A stretch of 12,591 nucleotides of DNA, taken from the NCBI GenBank assembly GCA_016935885.1, contig JAFGQA010000281.1, positions 1 through 12,591 on the forward strand, written 5' to 3'. Numbering within the stretch: position 1 is the first letter of the stretch; the number at the start of each line of letters is the position of its first letter. The stretch comes from Phycisphaerae bacterium (GTDB lineage: Bacteria > Planctomycetota > Phycisphaerae > UBA1845 > UTPLA1). Shown one piece after another: positions 1 through 5,763 of this stretch. Both the position numbers and the translations under genes were made by a program. The notes under the pieces were generated by a model. That model worked only from the letters and a program-made list of their open reading frames with translations. It was not told where the DNA came from and did not search any database.

Positions 1-165
1 ATCGCCCCTGGCATAGCCAAAAACGCGGTTTTTCCTTCTGTTTCGCCCCCAGCGGTTTTCGCCACTTTTTCTTTTGCGTGCTAGCAGTGCCATGCCACGA
101 AGCCGACCTGCGGCGAGCCGCCTCTCGTTCCACAAGCCCACTGGGCAGCACTGCGTGACCAGTGA
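1..165. other. Unassigned left edge, pyrimidine-rich
   Basis: I recognise no gene here. The first ~85 bases are T-rich compared with the rest of the window. They hold a 6-bp inverted repeat (AAAAAC at 19-24 and GTTTTT at 28-33, loop GCG) and two copies of GCGGTTTT at 25-32 and 52-59. The stretch ends at an in-frame TGA (163-165) that closes the recombinase frame upstream. The stem is A/T-rich and is not a convincing terminator. The 5' half of the recombinase is not visible in any frame, so it was probably deleted or heavily scrambled. Confidence 0.4.
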
Positions 166-690
166 CGGGAAGCGGGCGTATTCGACGCCCCCGACAAGAC
201 GGTGGCAATGTTCCGAGCTGATCTTGCGGACGCCGGGATCGAGGACGAGGGCGGACGGGTTGTGGACTTTCACAGCTTGCGACACACGTTCATAACCAAC
301 CTGGCGGCGGCGGGCGTCTTCCCGAAACCAGCGAGGGAGCTTGGCAGGCATTCAAGTGTCGTGTTGACGATGGACTTCTACACGCACACCGCCCGCGGCG
401 AACCGGCGATGCCGGCGGCGAACCGGCGATGGCGGTGGAGTCATTGCCGGACCTTTCATGGTCCAACCCCCAACGACGGCGGGCGACGGGCACAGAGGAC
501 ACCGAAGCACGTATACACCACAAAGAGCACCAGCTATACCCCCAAGCAGTTGGGGCGCGAAACCGTGCGAGAGGGTGCGACGCGGTGCGAGATGACGGCC
601 GCTGTAAACAGCGAGGATGGCGGCGGTAAGCTCCTTGCTGGTGCCAATGTCATCGACAGCACGCGACAGGATGTTGCCGGAAGCGAGAAC
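166..690 (+). pseudogene. Tyrosine recombinase (integrase) C-terminal remnant, frameshifted
   Basis: This is the C-terminal catalytic part of a phage/integron-type tyrosine recombinase, the enzyme that integrates and excises mobile DNA at att sites. The frame opens after a TGA at 163-165 with no proper start. It runs through FRADLADAGIE, the arginine motif HSLRHTF (~271-291), the ELGRHSS histidine motif and the DFYTHT segment holding the catalytic tyrosine (~373-390). A 20-bp tandem duplication (396-415 repeated from 416) shifts the frame just after the residues ARGEPAM. The continuation MAVESLPDLS follows in frame 3 from 429. The family-like tail (VYTTKSTSYTPKQ onward) is back in the original frame, so a second indel near 495-515 is likely. 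The N-terminal half is missing. The remnant abuts a tRNA-Arg fragment, as expected for an integrase beside its att site. The identity of the domain is firm; inactivity is inferred from the truncation and frameshifts. Confidence 0.85.
396..435 (+). repeat. 20-bp tandem duplication inside the integrase
   Basis: The 16-base string CGGCGAACCGGCGATG occurs at 396-411 and again at 416-431, a 20-bp unit copied in tandem. Because 20 is not a multiple of three it shifts the reading frame. Removing one copy joins the residues ARGEPAM directly to AVESLPDLS, restoring a continuous recombinase-like reading. This is direct evidence of a slippage-type inactivating mutation. Confidence 0.88.
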
Positions 691-739
691 GCGCCCGGAG
701 GGAGTCGAACCCCCAACCGTCGGATCCGAAGTCCGATGC
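691..739 (-). tRNA. Partial tRNA-Arg(TCG) 3' half; probable att core
   Basis: Read on the minus strand, the segment has a perfect anticodon arm: TCGGA, loop CTTCGGA, TCCGA, with anticodon TCG at complement 727-729. A 5-nt variable region follows, then a T arm with stem GGGGG/CCCTC and loop TTCGACT, and the acceptor 3' strand CGGGCGC ending at 691. A 5' acceptor strand should read GCGCCCG, but neither it nor a D arm is present upstream. Similarity to a tRNA stops at GCA before the anticodon stem. No CCA is encoded. It is therefore not a functional tRNA. A 3' tRNA fragment next to an integrase is the classic form of an attachment-site identity segment. Both the integrase frame (GGSRTPNRR) and the small downstream ORF read through it. 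Confidence 0.85.
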
Positions 740-742
740 CAT

Positions 743-937
743 GCCGACGTAACCCACGAGAAGACAAGCGGTTGCGAATCTTGCGATTCCGTCTTGCCGG
801 ATAGCTTGCCGGATTGGCTGCAAAACGCCCCGGATTTGTCGGCCGTCGTGACCGCGTGGCCGACGCCGCCCAAAGCTATCCGAACGGGCATCGTGGCGAT
901 GGTCAGGATCGTCGGCAGTGGCCAGGAAGCGACATGA
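743..937 (+). CDS. Small ORF between att core and HNH gene
   Basis: An open frame encodes a short hydrophilic segment and then a compact helical-looking module, with the residues LQNAPDLSAVVTAWPTPPKA followed by IRTGIVAMVRIVGSG. I associate this AWP-x-LPEAI-RAGI-type module with small ORFs near planctomycete integrases, but that is from memory and unverified. Its TGA (935-937) overlaps the ATG of the HNH gene (934-936) as ATGA, which suggests translational coupling. No ATG exists in frame after the tRNA fragment. The only candidate starts are an in-frame TTG (794) or a start further upstream, with the reading passing through the tRNA remnant. It could be the displaced end of a longer gene cut by recombination at the att core. 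Function unknown. Confidence 0.4.
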   Translation, partial: ADVTHEKTSGCESCDSVLPDSLPDWLQNAPDLSAVVTAWPTPPKAIRTGIVAMVRIVGSGQEAT

Positions 938-1308
938 CGCCAGACATGCCACGACATCCTTGTAACTGGCCGGACTATGATGACGTCACCGCCGAGCGAT
1001 TTCGTTCGGTCCAGCGGCAACTGGACACGGAACGGGAGGACGTGGACTGGCCGACGGCCACCCAACGTGGTTACGACAAGCGGTAGTGGGCGATCCGCCG
1101 TCGCGTCCTGGCTGAAGAGCCCTGGTGCCGGCTGTGGGTGGCCCCGGCTACCGAGGTGAACCATGTCACACCACTGAGACGCGGTGGGACCAACGCTCGC
1201 GACAACCTCCAGCCATTGTGCAAGGTCCGCCACTCACGGAAGACGGCTCGCAGGGACGGTGGATTCGGGAACATGATTCCGGATCGCGAGGGGAGGGGGG
1301 TGGGTTGA
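934..1308 (+). pseudogene. Phage-type HNH endonuclease with in-frame stop
   Basis: The frame from ATG 934 encodes an N-terminal tail, then TQRGYDKR, then an in-frame TAG at 1084-1086. It continues in the same frame with WAIRRRVLAEEPWCRLW, the HNH core TEVNHVTPLRRGGTNARDN, and LQPLCKVRHSRKT, closing at TGA 1306-1308. Phage HNH endonucleases of this kind are DNA nucleases often encoded next to packaging genes. The core keeps the first His (NH), the Asn (DNL) and the final His (RHS). The zinc-knuckle cysteines are eroded: only one of each expected CxxC pair remains (CRLW instead of CRxC, LCKVRH instead of LCxxCH). The TAG plus the missing cysteines argue for a dead gene rather than a sequencing error alone. 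The start is supported by the 4-base overlap with the upstream ORF. Confidence 0.8.
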
Positions 1309-1426
1309 ATTTCTGGATGTCTCCACTGGAAACCGTGCCGCCCCCCACGCAAGGCGTTTCGCACGTTTCGGGTAGGGGGGGGTATCGAGGATTGGGTGTC
1401 ATCAGCCAACCGTGGGGAGTGGTCGA

Positions 1427-1753
1427 ATGAGAATCGAAACAATATCGATCGGGAAGCTGGCCGCGGACCCGGCAAGTGTCCGCCAGCACTCCCCAAGGAA
1501 CCTCGACGTCATTAAGGCCAGCCTCCAGAAGTTCGGCCAGCAGAAGCCGATCGTCGTCGGTGAAAAGGGGTGTGTCGTGGCCGGCAGCGGCACATCGGAG
1601 GCGGCCAAGGCCCTTGGTTGGAAGAAGATCGACATCGTCCGAACCGGGCTGAAGGGAATAGAAGCCACGGCCCACGCGATTGCGGACAACCGATCGGCCG
1701 AGCTGGCCGAATGGGATGATGCGGCCCTGGCGACGATGTTAGCCTGTCGGTAG
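1427..1753 (+). CDS. ParB-like nuclease-fold domain protein, truncated
   Basis: A 108-residue protein. It starts at ATG 1427 with GGGGAG (1413-1418) about 8 bases upstream. It matches the ParB N-terminal fold found in phage-associated proteins: MRIETISIGKLAADP, a VRQHSPRN segment, SLQKFGQQKPIVV (residues ~31-43), the VVAGSGTSEAAKALGW box, and IADNRSAELAEWDDAAL near residues 88-104. In phages this domain commonly stands upstream of or fused to a DNA methyltransferase, or near terminase genes. Here the reading ends abruptly (ATMLACR then TAG) just after the domain, and no C-terminal partner follows. The protein is therefore likely the stump of a longer gene cut at the right end of the element. 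It follows the HNH remnant by about 120 bp of poly-G/poly-C-rich spacer. Confidence 0.78.
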   Translation: MRIETISIGKLAADPASVRQHSPRNLDVIKASLQKFGQQKPIVVGEKGCVVAGSGTSEAAKALGWKKIDIVRTGLKGIEATAHAIADNRSAELAEWDDAALATMLACR

Positions 1754-2173
1754 CCGTTCATCTGCTCGCCGCCGAAGCCGTTTTGTCCGCCGATCTACTG
1801 AGCGACGTCCTCAGCCTTCGCAGAAACGCCCGACACCAAGTTGGTCGTGCCTGGATCGACCAGCCCGGCAAGATCGAAGCCGCGAGTGCACCCGCCCACA
1901 GCGACGGACGTAAGGCCCACGGGTGTCAACGTGACGTTTCGCAAATGTGTGTACCCTCTCCTTCGAATCGTGATTGAGGGGACGGAATAAGCACCCTCGG
2001 TTTGATGCGCTGGGGGCGGAGGATCTTCCCGGTTCCGAGAGAATCCAGCGATTGACCGTGATGTTGCCACTGCTGTCGATACCCTTCGCGCAGTGACCCG
2101 ATGAACGGCGCCCGCAAGCACCATTGCACTCAAACCTGCGTAAGTACGGCCGGATGAACGGATTAGGTGCCTG

Positions 2174-2189
2174 ACGCCGGTGCCGGCGT
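2174..2189. promoter_or_regulatory. Perfect 7-bp dyad
   Basis: ACGCCGG (2174-2180), TG, CCGGCGT (2183-2189) is a perfect inverted repeat about 190 bases upstream of the first metal-cluster gene. It could be an operator or a hairpin. There is no T-run after it, so it is not an obvious terminator. Confidence 0.3.
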
Positions 2190-2253
2190 GGCGCCCGGCA
2201 ACGCGACAATCTGGCTGAAATCTGCCCCGCTTGGGAACATGTTGTTGTCCGTT

Positions 2254-2268
2254 CGCATCCAAGATGCG
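2254..2268. promoter_or_regulatory. Perfect 6-bp dyad upstream of the YHS gene
   Basis: CGCATC (2254-2259), CAA, GATGCG (2263-2268) is a perfect inverted repeat 108 bases before the ATG at 2377. Its position suits an operator or a leader hairpin for the metal cluster. No metal-regulator gene in the window points to a particular binding protein. Confidence 0.3.
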
Positions 2269-2376
2269 TGTGCGCGAGGGCATCGCCGCTGGGGTGAGCC
2301 GGACTGGCCCAGTTTTGCGATGTCGCTCGGTGCTTGGAATTGGAACATCTGTGAACCTGAGAAACTGGAGAACGCA

Positions 2377-3105
2377 ATGATGAGAACGCAAAACACCGCA
2401 GGCGTTTTCGCTTTGGCCATGCTGTGGGCTGGTACGAGCGCGGCGATGGCGCAGCACGAACTTGGCGAGCGCGGCGAACAGTCCCAGCACGCCAAGCAGG
2501 AGCTGGAGGGAGTCCAGTTGCCCCTGTGCCCCGTGACGGGTGAGCCGATCGACTTCAACGTCAAGACGATGACGGACGAGGGCCCCGTCTACTTCTGCTG
2601 CGAAGGCTGCATTAAGGAATACGAGAAGGACCCGGCAAAGTACGCCAAGAAGACCGAGACGCAGCGCGCGGCGTTGAAGAAGATGGAACGCGTGCAGGTA
2701 ACCTGCCCTGTGACCGGGAACCCGATCGACGGCAAGACGTTCGCGATGATCGACGGCCGGGGCGTGTCATTCTGCTGCGAAGACTGCGTCGGGAAGTACC
2801 AGCAGGATCCGGCGAAGTATCGCGCCAAGCTGGAGGCCAGCTACACGTATCAGGTGCGATGCCCCGTCATGGGTGGGAAGATCGACCCGAAGTCATACAC
2901 GGACCTGCCGACTGGTGAGCGCGTCTATCTCTGCTGCCCGGGATGTGAGAGCAAGCTGCTGACGGACCCGGAGAAGTACGCCCCCAGTCTCGCCAAGCAG
3001 GGCGTGAACATTGACGTGAAGAAGCTGAAGGAGGCCCTGGCGAAGAAGGACAAAGGTGACCAGACGAGCGGTGGGCATGATCCTGCGGGCCACGATCATC
3101 CGTGA
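2377..3105 (+). CDS. Exported protein with three YHS/TRASH-like metal domains
   Basis: A 242-residue protein. The start is ATG 2377, with GGAG (2367-2370) six bases upstream; the open frame extends further 5' but lacks a signal there. Residues 1-25 form a signal peptide (hydrophobic AGVFALAMLWAG, then AMAQ), placing the protein in the periplasm. Three copies of a C-P-V-[TM]-G ... C-C-x-x-C module follow: Cys 51, 74, 75, 78; Cys 110, 133, 134, 137; and Cys 162, 186, 187, 190. Each ends in a D-P-[AE]-K-Y signature. This is the YHS/TRASH-type fold associated with metal binding in copper and heavy-metal resistance. The C-terminus has a Lys-rich helix and a His-containing tail (GGHDPAGHDHP). The twelve cysteines suggest a metal scavenger or chaperone. 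It heads the cluster and is followed by another YHS protein. Ligand identity (Cu, Ag, Zn) is inferred only from context. Confidence 0.9.
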   Translation: MMRTQNTAGVFALAMLWAGTSAAMAQHELGERGEQSQHAKQELEGVQLPLCPVTGEPIDFNVKTMTDEGPVYFCCEGCIKEYEKDPAKYAKKTETQRAALKKMERVQVTCPVTGNPIDGKTFAMIDGRGVSFCCEDCVGKYQQDPAKYRAKLEASYTYQVRCPVMGGKIDPKSYTDLPTGERVYLCCPGCESKLLTDPEKYAPSLAKQGVNIDVKKLKEALAKKDKGDQTSGGHDPAGHDHP

Positions 3106-3148
3106 ATCGATGGAATGCTCGAGGCGGTCTCGTGGCTCCCGTGCCGGA

Positions 3149-3997
3149 ATGATGGGCGACACTCGTTACTTGCGGCCACGCGACCTCCGAATGCCAGTGC
3201 TTGCACTTGTGTTCGCGTTGGGATTCTCGGGGCCGCTCAGCGCGCAGGATGCGCCATCTCAACCGGCACTCAACAGATATTGCCCGGTGATGACCGAGGA
3301 AGAGGCCGACCCGAACATCACCACGGTCTACAAGGGTCGGACGATCGCGTTCTGCTGCGACAACTGCCTCGCCAAGTTCAAGGCCAACCGCGAACAGTAT
3401 TCTGATCGTCTGGCATCATTGGGAACCAGCGGTGAGCAGCCACCGGCCGGGGGAACGCTGGAAGAGCATGCCGCGGACACACACGATGGTTACGAACACG
3501 GGGCGGATGAGACTTCCACGAGCGTCGACGACGGCGACGGACAGGATCATGAGACTGGCGAAAACCGCCCGCCATTGCTCGCGCGAGTACATCCGGTCCT
3601 GGTACATTTTCCCGTGGCGGGGATTCCGTTGGCCTTGCTCGGCCTGGTGGTAGCCATCCTGAGCCGCAAGCCGGCCTTCGCGGCGGCGGACATGCCGCCG
3701 CTGTTGCTGGCCGCCTTGGCCTCCATCGCCGCCGTGATCACCGGAAACATCGCCCACGACACGCTGCGGTTTTCTTCGTCTCTGCACGACTACGTTCAGT
3801 GGCACCAGTACGCCGGAACAACGGTCATGATTCTCGTGCTCCTACTCAGCGTGTTGCGTGTCTGGCGCTGGAACCGGCTCACGGGTCGTTGGCTCTGGGG
3901 CTACGGAAGCGGTCTGCTGCTGGCATCGGTCATGGTCGGCTTGACTGGCTATCTCGGTGGCAGCCTCGTCTTCGGTCCGGATCACCTGGCGTGGTAA
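3149..3997 (+). CDS. Exported YHS-domain / DUF2231-like membrane fusion protein
   Basis: A protein of about 282 residues joining a metal-binding domain to a membrane domain. An Arg-containing N-terminus precedes a hydrophobic segment (PVLALVFALGFSGPLSAQ, residues 16-33), a signal peptide or anchor. One YHS-like module follows, RYCPVM to FCCDNC (Cys 45, 69, 70, 73). Residues 100-140 are rich in Asp, Glu and His. The C-terminal domain starts with VHPVLVHFPVAG (147-158), has about four hydrophobic helices and ends in TGYLGGSLVFG, the pattern of the DUF2231 family, whose function is not settled. Conserved His residues in such domains could bind haem or metal. Starts at 3110, 3149/3152 and 3191 are all in frame and none has a clear ribosome binding site. 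I chose 3149 because it leaves a plausible signal peptide. It lies 43 bp after the triple-YHS gene and probably shares its transcript. Confidence 0.85.
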   Translation: MMGDTRYLRPRDLRMPVLALVFALGFSGPLSAQDAPSQPALNRYCPVMTEEEADPNITTVYKGRTIAFCCDNCLAKFKANREQYSDRLASLGTSGEQPPAGGTLEEHAADTHDGYEHGADETSTSVDDGDGQDHETGENRPPLLARVHPVLVHFPVAGIPLALLGLVVAILSRKPAFAAADMPPLLLAALASIAAVITGNIAHDTLRFSSSLHDYVQWHQYAGTTVMILVLLLSVLRVWRWNRLTGRWLWGYGSGLLLASVMVGLTGYLGGSLVFGPDHLAW

Positions 3998-4036
3998 CAG
4001 GAGCTCACCTACCGCCTTTGGGGGTATGGGCGCCAC

Positions 4037-4073
4037 GCGAATCGCCCGATTTGCCGCGAAAGTGCGAATCGCC
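4037..4073. promoter_or_regulatory. Candidate operator: imperfect dyad plus direct repeat
   Basis: In the 243-bp gap before the outer-membrane gene, GCGAATCG (4037-4044) and CGATTTGC (4047-4054) form a dyad matching at 7 of 8 positions around a 2-bp centre. The 10-mer GCGAATCGCC is then repeated exactly at 4037-4046 and 4064-4073, a 27-bp spacing. Three related half-sites suggest a regulator-binding region for a separate transcript starting before the efflux genes. Which regulator would bind is unknown. Confidence 0.35.
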
Positions 4074-4158
4074 GCGGAAAGAAACCCACTCCGCTGAGCA
4101 TCCAATGCCCGACTCATGAGCACGTGGGGTTGACTGTCGCCCACGGCAGAGGAGCAAT

Positions 4159-4254
4159 ATGATGCCGTTCGGTGTTCGACGATTCTCAGGCTGGCCGGCC
4201 GGCCGGCGCGCTTGGTATGGTCGCGTGCGCGGAGACAGACATGTCACGAGCTAG
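4159..4254 (+). CDS. Putative 31-residue leader ORF overlapping the outer-membrane gene
   Basis: A strong ribosome binding site (AGAGGAG at 4148-4154) precedes a double ATG (4159 and 4162) that opens a 31-codon frame rich in Arg and Trp, ending at TAG 4252-4254. The frame differs from the outer-membrane gene (ATG 4241) and overlaps its first 14 bases. The leader contains a GC-only self-complementary run (4193-4207) made of GGCC units, able to form a hairpin that translating ribosomes would open. The arrangement fits translational coupling or leader-based control. The peptide itself has no recognisable domain. The alternative is that the binding site once served the main gene and a frameshift separated them. 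Confidence 0.4.
   Translation: MMPFGVRRFSGWPAGRRAWYGRVRGDRHVTS
4193..4207. repeat. GGCC-repeat self-complementary run in the leader
   Basis: Fifteen bases of alternating GGCC units form a strongly self-complementary GC-only stretch 34 bases before the ATG at 4241. It could fold into a stable hairpin in the mRNA and hinder access to the downstream start unless the leader is translated. Confidence 0.45.
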
Positions 4255-5758
4255 GCGAACAAGAACATCGATCGGGCGGGCATTCCGGCCGCTCCGCCGT
4301 TGGCCCTTGGGTTTGGCTACGGTCAGCATTGGCCTGAGCGGCTGTGCACTTAACCAGACGGCCCAACGAGATGTGGTGACCGCGCTGAAGCACTACGAGC
4401 AGCAGCGCACCCAGGAAGCCGGCGCGTATGCTCGGATTGGCCGAGGCGTGCCGACAACCGGGCCATCCTTGGAGACGCCGGCCAGCCCGCCGGTGGCCAG
4501 CGCTCCGAAGCCGCCTCAGACGCTGCGCGATTACATTGTCGTCGCCCTCGAACAGAACCCCGACATCAAGGCCGCGGAGGAAATCGCGCGCGCCAAAGCC
4601 GCCCGCGTGCCACAGGTGACCGCGCTACCTGATCCGATGCTGGCAACAAAGACACTGCCGGAGCCGGTCCGCACGGCGGAGGGCGACAATTACTTCGTTC
4701 TCGGCGTACAACAGAGATTCCCAGTGCCCGAGAAGCTCGACCGCGCCGGCCGCGTGGCGCTCCAGGAAGCCCGGATGGCCTTGGAAGAGCTGCAACAGAC
4801 GCGCTTGCGGGTAATCGCCGACGTGAAGCGGTCGTACTTCCGCGTGTACGTCATCGACATGACAGTCGAGATCGACGTGGCCAATCAGGACCTGTTGCGC
4901 GGGCTGATCGACGCTGTACGGGCGCAGGTGGCCGCGGGACGCCGTTCACAGGGTGATGTGCTGCGGGCCGAGGTCGAACTGTCGACGCTGGAAAGCAAGC
5001 TCATCGAGCTGCGCCAGCAGCGCAGAACGGCGGTGGCGATGCTCAACCGCGTGTTGAACCGCTCGACTACGACACCCGTTCCGAAGCCGGTCCCGTTTGA
5101 CCTCCGTGATGTAGACGTGAGGCTGGAAGAGCTGTTCGAGTCGGCGGTGGACCACAACCCCGACCTGCAACGCCTGAGAGAACAGCTTGAACGCGATCGG
5201 CAGGCCGTCAAGCTGGCGCGATTGGCGTACTGGCCGGACTTCACCCTGGGCTTCGAGTGGATGCAGATGTCTCCCCGCGACGCTTTTCAGCCGCCGCCGA
5301 ACCCGCAGACCGGCATGCCTGCGCCTGTGAATCGCATGAGCGAGAATGGCAGTGACAACTGGGCGATCACCTTCGGGTTCAACATCCCGATCTGGTTCGA
5401 GAAGATCGAAGGTGGTATTCGGGAGGCGCGCAGCCGCCTGCTCGCATCGCAGCACCAATACGTCTCGACGCAGAACCGTGTTCAGTTCCAGGTCGAAGAT
5501 GCCTTCGCCCGGGTTCGTGCGCAGCAGGAGTTGGCCGAGCTCTTCGAGAGCACCATCATCCCGCAGGCGCAGCAGACCTACGAGGTTTCCCGCGCCGCCT
5601 ACACGAGCGGGACGACGGACTTTCTTTTCGTCATCGACAACTGGCAGAAGTGGTTGACGTTCACCATTCAATACCATCGCGCGCTGGGGGAGCTGGAGCG
5701 CAGCGTGGCCGACCTCGAAGAGGTGCTCGGCCTGAGCCTTAACGAGGCGGGAGGTTGA
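4241..5758 (+). CDS. Outer-membrane efflux lipoprotein, TolC/CusC (OEP) family
   Basis: A 505-residue outer-membrane factor, the exit duct of a tripartite efflux pump. The start is ATG 4241, with GGAG (4231-4234) six bases before it. An upstream in-frame GTG (4172) has no binding site and would put the signal peptide too far inside. The Arg-rich N-region and hydrophobic core lead to a lipobox LSGC with Cys35, so the mature protein is probably lipidated. After a Pro/Ala-rich stretch, two OEP repeats of long amphipathic helices follow (~95-290 and ~305-500). They include LRDYIVVALEQNPDIK, the QGDVLRAEVELSTLESKLIE helix and a matching late helix with TSGTTDFLFVIDNW. A Met/Pro-rich loop lies between the strands of repeat two. 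The stop lies 5 bp before the adaptor gene start, so the two are tightly coupled. Substrate specificity comes from the partner pump. Confidence 0.92.
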   Translation: MSRARRTRTSIGRAFRPLRRWPLGLATVSIGLSGCALNQTAQRDVVTALKHYEQQRTQEAGAYARIGRGVPTTGPSLETPASPPVASAPKPPQTLRDYIVVALEQNPDIKAAEEIARAKAARVPQVTALPDPMLATKTLPEPVRTAEGDNYFVLGVQQRFPVPEKLDRAGRVALQEARMALEELQQTRLRVIADVKRSYFRVYVIDMTVEIDVANQDLLRGLIDAVRAQVAAGRRSQGDVLRAEVELSTLESKLIELRQQRRTAVAMLNRVLNRSTTTPVPKPVPFDLRDVDVRLEELFESAVDHNPDLQRLREQLERDRQAVKLARLAYWPDFTLGFEWMQMSPRDAFQPPPNPQTGMPAPVNRMSENGSDNWAITFGFNIPIWFEKIEGGIREARSRLLASQHQYVSTQNRVQFQVEDAFARVRAQQELAELFESTIIPQAQQTYEVSRAAYTSGTTDFLFVIDNWQKWLTFTIQYHRALGELERSVADLEEVLGLSLNEAGG

Positions 5759-5763
5759 TCGAT

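Larger units (their letters stand above)
1754..2376. other. Gene-free stretch between element remnant and metal cluster
   Basis: Open frames exist on the minus strand (for example 1811-2377), but none gives recognisable motifs or a family-like composition, and long antisense frames are common at this GC content. The stretch contains two perfect short dyads (2174-2189 and 2254-2268). A GAGGGGACGG motif at about 1976-1985 resembles sequence I have seen around REP-associated transposases, but there is no transposase here. The promoter of the metal cluster must lie here or be read through from the left; I cannot pick a convincing -35/-10 pair. Confidence 0.45.

Noticed and set aside
19..33. Rho-independent terminator at the left edge
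   Set aside because: The AAAAAC/GTTTTT stem is only 6 bp with a single G-C pair. The T-run is part of the stem itself rather than following it.
691..766. Complete tRNA-Arg on the minus strand
   Set aside because: The anticodon and T arms are perfect, but no D arm and no GCGCCCG acceptor 5' strand lie upstream, so only the 3' half is present.
352..1233. 293-residue open frame on the minus strand
   Set aside because: It is antisense to the integrase, tRNA and HNH remnants, and part of it is simply translated tRNA (VGGSTPSG). No domain pattern is visible.
2167..2376. N-terminal extension of the triple-YHS protein to an upstream start
   Set aside because: The signal peptide begins at ATG 2377 and a good GGAG site lies just before it. 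The extension would bury the signal peptide.
1795..2490. Long minus-strand frames (231 and 188 residues) over the gap and the YHS gene start
   Set aside because: Composition is Arg/Ser/Pro-rich as expected for GC-rich antisense sequence. There are no motifs, and the frames overlap the signal peptide region of a clear + strand gene.
4172..4240. GTG 4172 as the start of the outer-membrane lipoprotein
   Set aside because: There is no suitably placed ribosome binding site, and the signal peptide would lie about 50 residues in. ATG 4241 has GGAG at the right distance.
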